Under the pieces are notes generated by a model. That model saw nothing but the letters and a program-made list of their open reading frames with translations. It did not search any database and was not told the origin of the DNA. A program made the translations under genes and the position numbers. Positions 16,289 to 25,149 of a stretch of 64,000 nt of DNA are shown here, piece after piece (the stretch's first letter is position 1; every line of letters begins with the position of its first letter). This DNA comes from JAENVU01 sp046598395 (GTDB lineage Bacteria > Actinomycetota > Acidimicrobiia > IMCC26256 > JAENVU01): the NCBI GenBank assembly GCA_046598395.1, contig JBKJIQ010000045.1:1-64000 (forward strand). The letters are read 5' to 3'.

Positions 16289-17479
16289 CTAGAGCTTGGC
16301 CGCGGCGGCGCGCAGAGCGTCGGCGTTCGTGATGTGCTCCCAGGTGAACTCGGGCTCGTTGCGCCCGAAGTGACCGTAGGCCGCGGTCCGGCGGTAGATC
16401 GGCCGACGCAGGTCGAGCCGTTCGATGATCGCCGCGGGGCGGAGGTCGAAGTGCTCGTTGATGAGCGCAGGCAGTTTCTCAGGATCGATCTCCGAGGTGC
16501 CGAACGTCTCCACCATCAGTGACACCGGCCGCGCAATCCCGATCGCATACGCAACCTGCACCTCGCAGCGCTTCGCGATACCCGCGGCAACGATGTTCTT
16601 CGCCGCGTGGCGCGCCGCGTAAGCCGCGGAACGGTCAACCTTGGTGGGGTCCTTGCCACTGAAGGCACCACCACCGTGACGGGCCATGCCGCCGTAGGTG
16701 TCGACGATGATCTTGCGCCCGGTGAGGCCACAATCGGCGTGCGGACCGCCGAGTTCGAAGTTCCCCGTGGGGTTCACGTGCACTTCGAAATCGTCATCCG
16801 CGAACTGCTCGGGGATCAGCGGTCGAATCACGTGCTCGATGAGATCCGGCTTGATCATGGTGTCGCGGTCGATGCCCGGACCGTGTTGCGTGGAGATCAA
16901 CACGGTGGAGAGCCGCTTCGGAACGCCGTTCTCGTAATCGATGGTGACCTGGGTCTTGCCGTCAGGACGCAGGTACGGCAGTACGCCGGACTTGCGCACC
17001 TCGGCGAGGCGGAACGCGAGTTTGTGCGCGAGCCAGATCGGCATCGGCATGAGATCTGCGGTCTCATCGCAGGCGTATCCGAACATCATGCCTTGGTCAC
17101 CGGCGCCGGTCTCGAGCAGACGGTCGGTGTCACCCGCACGCTGCTCCTCGGCTTTGTCGACACCCATGGCGATGTCGGGACTCTGCTCATCGATGGAAGT
17201 GATGACGCCGCACGTGTTGCCGTCGAACCCGAAGGACTCGCGGTCGTAGCCGATGCTGCGGACGGTGTCGCGCACGACCCGCGGGATGTCGACATAGGCC
17301 TGAGTGCTGATCTCCCCGGCGACAATCACGAGGCCCGTGGTGCACATGGTCTCGCAGGCGACCCGACTGTTCGGGTCTTCCTCGAAGATCGCATCGAGGA
17401 CCGCATCCGAAATCTGGTCGCTCATCTTGTCGGGGTGACCCTCGGTCACAGACTCTGACGTGAACGTATAACTGCTCAA
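16289..17479 (-). CDS. metK: S-adenosylmethionine synthetase
   Basis: MetK makes SAM from methionine and ATP. The 396-aa protein has all three domains: FTSESVTEGHPDK at the start, GAGDQGMMFGYA, and the GGGAFSGKDPTKVDRS phosphate loop. The start is TTG 17479, overlapping the coaBC stop as TTGA, with AGGAGA five bases upstream. A small inverted repeat (CTCAGG/CCTGAG, 16257-16274) lies between its stop and priA. Confidence 0.97.
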   Translation of the reverse strand: MSSYTFTSESVTEGHPDKMSDQISDAVLDAIFEEDPNSRVACETMCTTGLVIVAGEISTQAYVDIPRVVRDTVRSIGYDRESFGFDGNTCGVITSIDEQSPDIAMGVDKAEEQRAGDTDRLLETGAGDQGMMFGYACDETADLMPMPIWLAHKLAFRLAEVRKSGVLPYLRPDGKTQVTIDYENGVPKRLSTVLISTQHGPGIDRDTMIKPDLIEHVIRPLIPEQFADDDFEVHVNPTGNFELGGPHADCGLTGRKIIVDTYGGMARHGGGAFSGKDPTKVDRSAAYAARHAAKNIVAAGIAKRCEVQVAYAIGIARPVSLMVETFGTSEIDPEKLPALINEHFDLRPAAIIERLDLRRPIYRRTAAYGHFGRNEPEFTWEHITNADALRAAAAKL

Positions 17480-18729
17480 CGCGTCTCCTGGGTTGGTGTG
17501 ACGGGGCCGCGCCCCAACAGCGCGGCCACTCGATCAAGAATCACGTCGGCCAATGCAGCCTTGGTGAGCAGGGGCGTGTGGTACGAACCGCCGAGAGAGT
17601 CAAGCAGGATCGCCCGGTTCGTGTCGACTTCGAACCCCGCATCAGGTTCTGACACATCGTTCGCGACCAACAGATCCGTGTGCTTTCGGGTGAGCTTGGC
17701 CGCGGCGTTGGCTTCGACATTCTCGGTTTCGGCCGCGAACCCCACGAGTACCTGACCGCGCTTGGCGGACCCGAGCTCGGCGAGAATGTCCGGCGTCGGC
17801 TCCAGCACGATTTCCGGTGCTCCCTCAGATTTCTTGAGCTTGTCGTTCGCCATGACCTTCGGCCGGAAGTCGGCGACCGCCGCCGCCATGACCACCGCGT
17901 CCGACGCCTCGAAGCGCTCCATGACCGCGTCGTGCATCTGTTGGGCCGAGACCACCGCCACGACGTCGATTCCCGCCGGGACCGCCAGGCTGCTCGCGGT
18001 CACCAGCGTGACGACGGCGCCGCGAACGGCCGCCTGGACTGCCATCGCGTGGCCCATCTTCCCCGAGGAGCGGTTCCCGATGAAGCGGACCGGGTCGATT
18101 GCCTCCCGGGTCCCCCCCGCGGTTACCAGCAGGCGAACGCCCGCCAGGTCGCCTTGGTGCGCCAGCACTTCTGCGGCTGCCTCCATGATGCGCTCCGGTG
18201 CGGCGAGCCGACCTTCGCCGGAGTCGCCGCCGGCGAGACGACCCGACTCGGGATCCACGATGTGCACGCCCCGCCGGCGCAACGTCGCGAGGTTCTCCTG
18301 CACCGCGGGGTGTTCCCACATCTCCGTGTGCATCGCCGGGGCAAGGATCACGGGCGCACGCGTGGCCAGCAAGGTGGCGCTCAGGAGATCATCCGACATG
18401 CCCGTTGCGTACTTGGCGATGAGCCGCGCCGTTGCGGGGGCGATGACGATGAGGTCGGCCGATTGACCAAGCCGCGTGTGCGGAATCGGGTTCGGTGCGC
18501 CACTGCCGTCGGTGGCATGAAACAGATTCGTCTGCGCCGGTTCAGATGCCAGCGCCGAGAACGTGAGTGCTCCGATGAACCGGGTGGCGTCCTCAGTGAG
18601 CACGGGGACAACGTGGGCTCCCGCATCCACCATGCGACGACACAACTCGACCGCCTTATACGCAGCAATCCCACCCGATACCCCGAGGACGACGCGGCGG
18701 CCGCGCCAGGCCGACGGCCCGAGCTCCAC
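17476..18729 (-). CDS. coaBC: Bifunctional phosphopantothenoylcysteine decarboxylase/ligase
   Basis: CoaBC carries out two steps of coenzyme A synthesis. In this 417-aa protein the N-terminal FMN-dependent decarboxylase has GVSGGIAAYKAVEL, the HTRLGQSAD active-site region and PAMHTEMWEHPAVQ. The C-terminal CTP-dependent synthetase has VTAGGTREAIDPVRFIGNRS and the AAAVADFRP segment. It starts at GTG 18729, three bases after the rpoZ stop. Confidence 0.96.
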   Translation of the reverse strand: MELGPSAWRGRRVVLGVSGGIAAYKAVELCRRMVDAGAHVVPVLTEDATRFIGALTFSALASEPAQTNLFHATDGSGAPNPIPHTRLGQSADLIVIAPATARLIAKYATGMSDDLLSATLLATRAPVILAPAMHTEMWEHPAVQENLATLRRRGVHIVDPESGRLAGGDSGEGRLAAPERIMEAAAEVLAHQGDLAGVRLLVTAGGTREAIDPVRFIGNRSSGKMGHAMAVQAAVRGAVVTLVTASSLAVPAGIDVVAVVSAQQMHDAVMERFEASDAVVMAAAVADFRPKVMANDKLKKSEGAPEIVLEPTPDILAELGSAKRGQVLVGFAAETENVEANAAAKLTRKHTDLLVANDVSEPDAGFEVDTNRAILLDSLGGSYHTPLLTKAALADVILDRVAALLGRGPVTPTQETR

Positions 18730-18732
18730 TTG

Positions 18733-19059
18733 CTAGCCCGCAGTGTCGGTGGGGGTTTCGCCAACCGCAAGAGCTTCCGCGGCGGCAGCCGCCTCGGCAA
18801 CTGCTTCCGGGTCAGGGAGTTCGGCCTTGATGATCTTGCCCGCCTCGATCTCTTCGAGCGCGATCGACAACGGCTTGCGCGACACCGAGGTGACCTGCGG
18901 CGGCACGATCTTGCCGAGACCATCACCCAGGTGGTTGTAGTAATCGTTGATCTCACGGGCCCGTCGGGAAGCCAGCGTCACGAGCGTGAACTTGGAGTTC
19001 TCTCTCTCCAGGAGGTGCTCGATACGGGGTTCGGTGAGCGAGGCACGGCGTTCGGCCAT
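18733..19059 (-). CDS. rpoZ: RNA polymerase omega subunit
   Basis: The small RpoZ subunit helps assemble RNA polymerase. The protein (108 aa from ATG 19059) has the conserved LTEPRIEHLLERENSKFTLV and ASRRAREINDYYNHLG segments followed by an Ala/Glu-rich tail. ATG 19089 would add ten residues and starts one base after the gmk stop; a GGAG nine bases before 19059 favours the shorter form. Gene order gmk-rpoZ-coaBC is conserved in actinobacteria. Confidence 0.92.
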   Translation of the reverse strand: MAERRASLTEPRIEHLLERENSKFTLVTLASRRAREINDYYNHLGDGLGKIVPPQVTSVSRKPLSIALEEIEAGKIIKAELPDPEAVAEAAAAAEALAVGETPTDTAG

Positions 19060-19090
19060 AGTGAGAGGCTCCAGATCTGAAGAGATCATC

Positions 19091-19669
19091 TTAGGAAAGT
19101 CCATCCGGCGGAAGTCCAGCGCGGCGGACCCTCAGGATAGCCGCGACCTCGTCCACCGCTTGCTCCAGGTCGTCATTGACGACCACCGCATCGAAATGGG
19201 CGGCGAGCTCCTCTTCGGCGGCCGCGGTCTCGAGCCGTCGCCGTACCTGCTCAGGGTCGTCGCTCCCCCGTTCTTGCAGCCGCTGGGCCTGCACCTCGGC
19301 GCTCGGGGCCCGGATGAACACCAGGAGCGCCTCCGGGTACTGAGACCTGACCGCCAACGCGCCCTGGACATCGATCTCGATCAGCACATCCTCACCCGCG
19401 GCGAGCGGGCCCTCGATCGATGCTCGAGGAGTCCCCTTGAGCTGGCCGTAGACCTCGAAGGACTCCACGAACCCGTCGGCTTCCCGAATACGGGCAAACT
19501 CGTCCCGGGAGATGAAGTGGTAATCCTCGCCGTCGCGTTCGCCGGATCGGGGGGACCGGGTGGTGGCCGACACCGACCACGCCAGCTTTGGCTCTCGGGC
19601 CAGCAGCGCCTGACCGATCGTGCCCTTGCCCACGCCGGAGGGCCCGGCAAGGACGAGCAGGACTCCCAG
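19091..19669 (-). CDS. gmk: Guanylate kinase with a non-canonical (probably CTG) start
   Basis: Gmk phosphorylates GMP to GDP. The P-loop GPSGVGKGT, the GMP-binding TTRSPRSGERDGEDYHF and the lid region are intact. No ATG, GTG or TTG lies in frame between the mihF stop TAG (19679-19681) and the P-loop; the first usual start, a GTG, falls within the P-loop and would destroy it. The likely start is CTG 19669, six bases after AGGGGC at the mihF stop, giving 192 aa beginning MGVLLVLAG. CTG 19660 is a second option. Confidence 0.88.
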   Translation of the reverse strand: MGVLLVLAGPSGVGKGTIGQALLAREPKLAWSVSATTRSPRSGERDGEDYHFISRDEFARIREADGFVESFEVYGQLKGTPRASIEGPLAAGEDVLIEIDVQGALAVRSQYPEALLVFIRAPSAEVQAQRLQERGSDDPEQVRRRLETAAAEEELAAHFDAVVVNDDLEQAVDEVAAILRVRRAGLPPDGLS

Positions 19670-19678
19670 TGTGAGCCC

Positions 19679-19999
19679 CTACTGCCCTGCGAACGAGGCG
19701 AGCAGCGCGGCGCGCTGTTTGGTGCCCAGGCCGCGCAAACGCCGACTCTCGCTGATCTCGAGCTCCGCCATGATCCTGCGGGCCCGCACCTTGCCCACGC
19801 CGGGGAGCGACTCCAAGACGCTGACCACCTTGAGCTTCGCGACGATGTCGTCCTCGTCGCTCTGGGCAAAGAGTTCGGGGAGCGACAAGCGGTTCAACTT
19901 GAGCCGGGTCTTGATCTCGGCCCGCACCCGACGCGCCACCGCGGCCTTCTCGAGCGCGGCTTGACGCTGCTCCGTAGTGAGCGCGGGCGGGAGCGGCAT
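19679..19999 (-). CDS. mihF: Actinobacterial integration host factor (mIHF)
   Basis: A 106-aa nucleoid-associated protein of the actinobacterial mIHF type, unrelated to proteobacterial IHF. The C-terminal helix-two-turn-helix DNA-binding part is visible as LESLPGVGKVRARRIMAELEI and SESRRLRGLGTKQRAAL, preceded by a basic N-terminal helix. ATG 19999 follows GGAGG by 8 nt; TTG 20005 is less likely. It heads the gmk-rpoZ-coaBC-metK run and has its own good -10 upstream. Its TAG stop is in the same frame as gmk. Confidence 0.95.
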   Translation of the reverse strand: MPLPPALTTEQRQAALEKAAVARRVRAEIKTRLKLNRLSLPELFAQSDEDDIVAKLKVVSVLESLPGVGKVRARRIMAELEISESRRLRGLGTKQRAALLASFAGQ

Positions 20000-20060
20000 A
20001 GACAAGACCTCCGAGAGCGCGGCGATGGCCGCGGCGCGTGACAGCGTTCGAGCGGCGCTG

Positions 20061-20089
20061 AGTATAGGCAGGGGACCACCGTTGTGGTC
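20061..20089 (-). promoter_or_regulatory. Putative mihF promoter with dyad in place of -35
   Basis: TATACT (minus strand, 20061-20066) is a strong -10 about 60 nt before the mihF start. No convincing -35 lies 17 bp upstream; instead there is an inverted repeat GACCAC-CGTT-GTGGTC at 20074-20089, which could be an operator or activator site. mihF may thus be expressed separately from pyrF. Confidence 0.5.
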
Positions 20090-20113
20090 GGGCCGGGGCG
20101 AGCGGGCGATCGA

Positions 20114-20821
20114 TCAGGGCCCGACCAGCGCGTCACCGACCTCGGCCGCGATCGACGCCGCGGCTGCGGCCGGATCGGACGCAGCAGTGACCGGCCGACC
20201 GATCACGAGCCAGTCGGCTCCGGACCTCACTGCCGCGCCCGGAGTCACGATGCGCGCTTGGTCACCAGGGTCGGCACCGGCCGGACGAATCCCCGGCACC
20301 ATCGTGCTCATTCCAACCGCCCGGGCTTGTCCGACCTCGAACCCACTGCACACGACCCCCGCGCACCCCGACTCGACCGCCACGCGGAGCCGAGCATCGA
20401 ACGCGCCGGCCTCCGCATCCGAAGTGAGCACGGTGACCGCGAGCGTGGTCGGGACCGGTTGGTTCGCATCGCGGGCGCCCTCGGTGGCACCGACAACAAA
20501 CGCGCGCAGCATCTCCGCTCCGCCGGCCGCATGTGCGTTCATGAACTCCACTCCATGGCGAGCCAAGGCACGCGCCCCGCGCTCGACCGTGTTGGGAATG
20601 TCATGGAGTTTGAGATCGCAGAACACCTGCAATCCCAGATCGTGTAATCGATCGAAGGCAACGGGTCCGGCCTCGGCGTACAGCTCGTAGCCGACCTTGG
20701 CGATTCCAAACCACGGCGCAACGATGCGCGCGATCTCCAGCGCGGCATCGAGATCACCGACATCGAGCGGCAGTGCGAGCCGGCTACGCACTTCTGGCGG
20801 TGCGCCCACAGTTGCGTTCAT
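20114..20821 (-). CDS. pyrF: Orotidine 5'-phosphate decarboxylase
   Basis: PyrF makes UMP, the last step of de novo pyrimidine synthesis. The 235-aa barrel has LALPLDVGDLDAAL, the catalytic FCDLKLHDIPNTV (Asp-Lys-Asp tetrad region), and TPGAAVRSGADWLVIGRPV for phosphate binding. ATG 20821 is preceded at 5 nt by GGAAGGA; ATG 20839 overlaps the pyrD stop and is an alternative. It ends the pyrimidine run before mihF. Confidence 0.95.
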   Translation of the reverse strand: MNATVGAPPEVRSRLALPLDVGDLDAALEIARIVAPWFGIAKVGYELYAEAGPVAFDRLHDLGLQVFCDLKLHDIPNTVERGARALARHGVEFMNAHAAGGAEMLRAFVVGATEGARDANQPVPTTLAVTVLTSDAEAGAFDARLRVAVESGCAGVVCSGFEVGQARAVGMSTMVPGIRPAGADPGDQARIVTPGAAVRSGADWLVIGRPVTAASDPAAAAASIAAEVGDALVGP

Positions 20822-20835
20822 CACAGTCCTTCCGT

Positions 20836-21840
20836 TCATCCTCGACCGAGTCCCCCGACGAGATCGGCGACCCGCTCCACATCGTGATCGGCGCACCAGC
20901 GGGCGACTTCGTTGTGGATCCGGTTGACGGCACGCGGCTCTCGAAATGAGACCGTCCCCACGCCCACGGCCGCGGCCCCGGCCAGGAGCATCTCAATCGC
21001 GTCGATACCGGAACTCACCCCACCGGTTCCGATCACCGGCACCCCCGGCAACGCGCGCGTCACCTCGTAGACCGCACGCAACGCGACCGGCTTGATCGGC
21101 GGCCCGGAATAGCCACCCGCGCCGGCACCGAGCTGTGGACGCCGCGTCTCGGCGTCGATCCCCAGACCGAGCAGCGTGTTCACGAGGGTGAGGCCGGTCG
21201 CGCCCGAGTCGATGGCAGCACGGGCAACGTCGACGATGTCAAACGTGTTGGGCGACAGCTTCGCGAACACCGGTAACCCGAGATCACAGGCCACCACCGC
21301 CTCGACCACCGCGCGCGTTGCTGACGTGGAATGGGCGAACATCCGCGCCGAGTCCTCCACATTTGGACAGCTCACGTTCAGCTCGATCGCTGCAATCGAA
21401 TCTTGATGGCCGGCAAGTGCGCGGGCTGCCGCGGCGAACTCCTCGACGGAGCGACCCCACAGCGAAACGATCACTGGGACTCCCCCAACGCGCAGCGCAG
21501 GGAGTTCTTCCCGAACCCAATGTTGCACCCCCGGCCCCTGCAAACCGACCGAGTTGAGCATGCCTCCACCCGCGCTCGCATGCAGCCGCGGTGGCGGATT
21601 CCCAGCCCATGGGTATGCGGCAAGCGACTTGACGGTCAGTGCTCCGAGTCGAGCGCCATCAACGAGGTGCACGACCTCAGCGCCATGACCAAAGGTCCCC
21701 GAGGCCGCGACGATCGGACTGACCAGGCGCAAGGGTCCAACCGCAACGCCCATGTCGACGGCGCGACTCTCGCCTGATCCCGCGTGCGACCGGCTGACCC
21801 GGCGGGCCGTCAACTTGGTGCGGCGCTTCACGCGGCTCAC
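20836..21840 (-). CDS. pyrD: Dihydroorotate dehydrogenase, class 1
   Basis: PyrD oxidises dihydroorotate to orotate. The catalytic base is a cysteine, in ELNVSCPNVE, which marks a class 1 (cytosolic) enzyme rather than the class 2, serine-type membrane enzyme. FMN-binding segments include ASGTFGHG, KLSPNTFD, NTLLGLGID and IGTGGVSSG. GTG 21840 overlaps the carB stop (GTGA) and gives 334 aa; ATG 21753 would give 305 aa, closer to the usual class 1B length. No pyrK partner gene is adjacent or elsewhere in this window. Mycobacterium lacks pyrD at this position. Confidence 0.93.
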   Translation of the reverse strand: MSRVKRRTKLTARRVSRSHAGSGESRAVDMGVAVGPLRLVSPIVAASGTFGHGAEVVHLVDGARLGALTVKSLAAYPWAGNPPPRLHASAGGGMLNSVGLQGPGVQHWVREELPALRVGGVPVIVSLWGRSVEEFAAAARALAGHQDSIAAIELNVSCPNVEDSARMFAHSTSATRAVVEAVVACDLGLPVFAKLSPNTFDIVDVARAAIDSGATGLTLVNTLLGLGIDAETRRPQLGAGAGGYSGPPIKPVALRAVYEVTRALPGVPVIGTGGVSSGIDAIEMLLAGAAAVGVGTVSFREPRAVNRIHNEVARWCADHDVERVADLVGGLGRG

Positions 21841-24800
21841 ACTTCGAGTCGCATCTGGCCGTCGGCGTGATACTCCTGGAGCGAGCGAACGGTGACTTCG
21901 CTCGTCTGGCTCTCCGCGATTCCTGCCGCGGCCGCGAGCGCGGCGGCCACGGTGGTGAGGCACGGGATCTTGTGCACAACGGCGGCGCGCCGAATGTGCG
22001 CGCCGTCCGCCCGGGGACCACGACCGCGCGGCGTATTGACCACCAGATCCACCTTGCGTGACGAGATCAGCTCGATGGCATCGACGCCCGTTCCGTCGGA
22101 TCCACCCTCGGCATTCACCTTGGCCACGATGGTTTCCACCGGAATCCCTCGGTCGGCGCACGCGGCCGCGGTCCCGGCGGTGGCGACGACGGAGAACCCG
22201 AGCTCCACAAAGCGCGCCGCGGCAACCAGTCCCTGTTCTTTGTCTCGACCGGCGAGCGACAGGAAGACGGTTCCCGATTTCGGCAAGGCGCAGCCGGCTG
22301 CGGCCTGACTCTTGGCAAATGCGAGGCCGAACGACCGATCGATCCCCATCACCTCACCCGTCGACCGCATTTCCGGACCGAGCAGGGTGTCGACCGTGGG
22401 GAATCGATCGAACGGCAGCACCGCTTCCTTCACCGAGACGTGTCCGCCTTCCGCCGGCGGTCGCAGAAGACCCTCCGCCCGCAGCTCGGCCAACGTGGCA
22501 CCGAGCATCACTCGGGCAGCAATCTTGGCCAGCGGAACCCCGGTCGCCTTGCTCACAAACGGCACCGTTCGGCTCGCCCGTGGGTTGGCCTCGATCACCA
22601 GTACCGCGCCGCCCTTGACCGCGAACTGAACATTCAGCAGCCCGGAAACGTCGAGTGCGGCGGCGAGACGTGCGGTGTATTCCGAGATGGTCGCGATCGT
22701 TTCCGACGACAACGTGGACGGGGGCAGCACGCACGCGCTGTCACCGGAATGCACTCCGGCTTCCTCGATATGTTCCATGACGCCACCGATGAGCACCTCG
22801 CCCGTGTGATCACGCAACGCGTCGACATCAACTTCGATCGCGTCTTCGAGGAACCGGTCGATCAGCGCGGGACGTTCCGCCGAAAGGCCGCCTTCACGAC
22901 CCAATGTGCCGGCCGTTGCGAGCTCGGCCATGGCCGCGGTGAGTCCATCGGCGTCGAAGACGATCTGCATCGCCCGGCCACCGAGCACGTACGACGGCCG
23001 CACGAGCACGGGGTAACCGATCTCCGCCGCGATCGTGCACGCAGCTTCGGCACTCGTTGCAGTTCCGCCCGGGGGCTGAGGAATCTCGAGCTGGTCGCAG
23101 AGCGCGTTGAAACGATCGCGGTCTTCGGCCAAGTCGATGGAATCCGGACTCGTGCCGAGGACCGGAATACCCGCGGTAGCGAGGGTCTGGGCCAACTTGA
23201 GTGGCGTCTGACCGCCCAGGGCGACGACCACGCCGCGGAGTTCACCCTGAGCGGCGAGCGTCTCACAGACGTTGAGGACTCCCTCGACTGACAGGGGTTC
23301 GAAGAACAAGCGGTCGCTGGTGTCGTAGTCGGTGGAGACCGTCTCCGGGTTGCAGTTCACCATCACGGTTTCGTAGCCCGCGTCCGACAGTGCGAACGCG
23401 GCATGGACGCAGCAGTAGTCGAACTCAACGCCCTGACCGATGCGGTTGGGACCACTGCCGAGAATCACCACCGCGGGCCGATCGTGGGGCGTGACTTCAC
23501 ACGTGTCTTCGTAGGTTCCGTAGTAGTACGGCGTGGATGCGGCGAACTCTGCGGCGCAGGTGTCGACGGTCTTGTAGGTGACGTTCACCCCCGCGGCCTG
23601 ACGGGTCGCGCGCACATATTCCGCACTCACATCCCAACTCCGAGCGAGCTGCGCGTCACCGAATCCGAATCGCTTCGCGCGTTTCCAATCGGCGCGGTCG
23701 AGGTCGTCGGGGCTCCGGGCGCTCAGCGCTTCTGCCATTTCAACGATTTGGGACATCTGATCGAGGAACCAGGGATCGATACCGGTGATCTCGTGGATGC
23801 GCTCGATCGACACTCCCCGGCCGAGTGCCGCCGCCACCGTGAGGAGTCGGTCGGGCGTGGGCACGCGGCACGCCCGCTCCAACTCGTCGAGGGGAAGGTC
23901 TCGGAACGCCGGATCGAGATGGTCGAATCCGTGACGGCCCGTCTCGAGGGATCGAAACCCCTTCTGCAACGACTCGGGGAATGTGCGACCGATGGCCATC
24001 ACCTCACCGACGGATTGCATCATGGTTCCGAGCACCGGGTCCGCGCCGGGCAGCTTCTCGAAAGCCCACCGAGGGATCTTCGTCACCACATAGTCGATCG
24101 TCGGTTCGAAACTCGCGGGCGTGACCTTCGTGATGTCGTTGATGACTTCGTCGAGGCGGTACCCCACCGCGAGCTTGGCCGCGATCTTGGCGATTGCGAA
24201 TCCCGTCGCCTTGCTCGCGAGGGCACTGGATCGAGATACACGCGGGTTCATCTCGATCACGACCATCTGACCGTTCTCGGGGTTCAGACCGAACTGCACG
24301 TTCGACCCACCCGTTTCGACCCCGACGCGCCGGATGCACGCGAATGCGGCATCGCGCATCCGCTGGTACTCAACGTCGGTCAGCGTCTGAGCGGGGGCGA
24401 CGGTGATGGAGTCGCCGGTGTGCACGCCCATCGCGTCGACGTTCTCGATCGAACAGATCACGACCACGTTGTCTGCGTGGTCGCGCATGACCTCGAGTTC
24501 GTATTCCTTCCATCCGAGCACCGACTGTTCCAACAGGATCTCGGACACCGGACTCGCCGCCAACCCGCGGATGGCAACGGCCCGCAACTCGTCCTCGTCG
24601 TATGCGAAACCGGTTCCTCCGCCGCCGAGGATGAAGCTCGGGCGACAGATCAGCGGGAACCCAACCTCGACACCCACCACCATCGCCTCTTCAACGGTGT
24701 AGGCGAGTCCCGAAAGCGGAACCGAAAGGCCGATCTCGATCATCGCGGCCTTGAACTTGCTGCGGTCTTCGGCGGTGTGAATCGCATCGATGCTCGCGCC

Positions 24801-25148
24801 GATGAGCTCGACCCCGAACTCCTCGAGAACCCCCGCCTCATCGAGTTCGATCGCAAGGTTCAACGCGGTCTGGCCACCCAACGTGGGCAACAACGCGTCG
24901 GGGCGTTCGCGCGCGATAATCCGTCGGAGGCTGTCGACGTCGAGCGGTTCCACGTAGGTCGCGTCGGCGAAATCGGGATCGGTCATGATCGTGGCCGGGT
25001 TCGAGTTCACGAGGACCACGCGGTAGCCCTCCTCGCGCAACACGCGACACGCCTGCGTTCCCGAATAGTCGAACTCACACGCTTGCCCGATGATGATCGG
25101 GCCGCTCCCTACGATGAGGATCGACTCGAGGTCGGTGCGCTTGGGCAC
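21837..25148 (-). CDS. carB: Carbamoyl-phosphate synthase large subunit
   Basis: CarB makes carbamoyl phosphate for pyrimidines and arginine. At 1103 aa it is full length, with two ATP-grasp halves (each with a GSGPxxIGQ-like phosphate motif: LIVGSGPIIIGQACEFDY and VILGSGPNRIGQGVEFDY) and a C-terminal MGS-like allosteric domain ending EYHADGQMRLEV. The start is GTG 25148, one base after the carA stop. Confidence 0.97.
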   Translation of the reverse strand: MPKRTDLESILIVGSGPIIIGQACEFDYSGTQACRVLREEGYRVVLVNSNPATIMTDPDFADATYVEPLDVDSLRRIIARERPDALLPTLGGQTALNLAIELDEAGVLEEFGVELIGASIDAIHTAEDRSKFKAAMIEIGLSVPLSGLAYTVEEAMVVGVEVGFPLICRPSFILGGGGTGFAYDEDELRAVAIRGLAASPVSEILLEQSVLGWKEYELEVMRDHADNVVVICSIENVDAMGVHTGDSITVAPAQTLTDVEYQRMRDAAFACIRRVGVETGGSNVQFGLNPENGQMVVIEMNPRVSRSSALASKATGFAIAKIAAKLAVGYRLDEVINDITKVTPASFEPTIDYVVTKIPRWAFEKLPGADPVLGTMMQSVGEVMAIGRTFPESLQKGFRSLETGRHGFDHLDPAFRDLPLDELERACRVPTPDRLLTVAAALGRGVSIERIHEITGIDPWFLDQMSQIVEMAEALSARSPDDLDRADWKRAKRFGFGDAQLARSWDVSAEYVRATRQAAGVNVTYKTVDTCAAEFAASTPYYYGTYEDTCEVTPHDRPAVVILGSGPNRIGQGVEFDYCCVHAAFALSDAGYETVMVNCNPETVSTDYDTSDRLFFEPLSVEGVLNVCETLAAQGELRGVVVALGGQTPLKLAQTLATAGIPVLGTSPDSIDLAEDRDRFNALCDQLEIPQPPGGTATSAEAACTIAAEIGYPVLVRPSYVLGGRAMQIVFDADGLTAAMAELATAGTLGREGGLSAERPALIDRFLEDAIEVDVDALRDHTGEVLIGGVMEHIEEAGVHSGDSACVLPPSTLSSETIATISEYTARLAAALDVSGLLNVQFAVKGGAVLVIEANPRASRTVPFVSKATGVPLAKIAARVMLGATLAELRAEGLLRPPAEGGHVSVKEAVLPFDRFPTVDTLLGPEMRSTGEVMGIDRSFGLAFAKSQAAAGCALPKSGTVFLSLAGRDKEQGLVAAARFVELGFSVVATAGTAAACADRGIPVETIVAKVNAEGGSDGTGVDAIELISSRKVDLVVNTPRGRGPRADGAHIRRAAVVHKIPCLTTVAAALAAAAGIAESQTSEVTVRSLQEYHADGQMRLEV

Positions 25149-25149
25149 G

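Noticed and set aside
15070..16332. Long plus-strand open frames opposite priA, carB, alaS and others
   Set aside because: They are antisense shadows in GC-rich sequence, with no domain patterns, and lie entirely over well-supported genes.
20836..22161. PyrD with a 100-residue N-terminal extension
   Set aside because: The extension is the carB C-terminus read out of frame; its composition is Arg-rich and unlike any pyrD.
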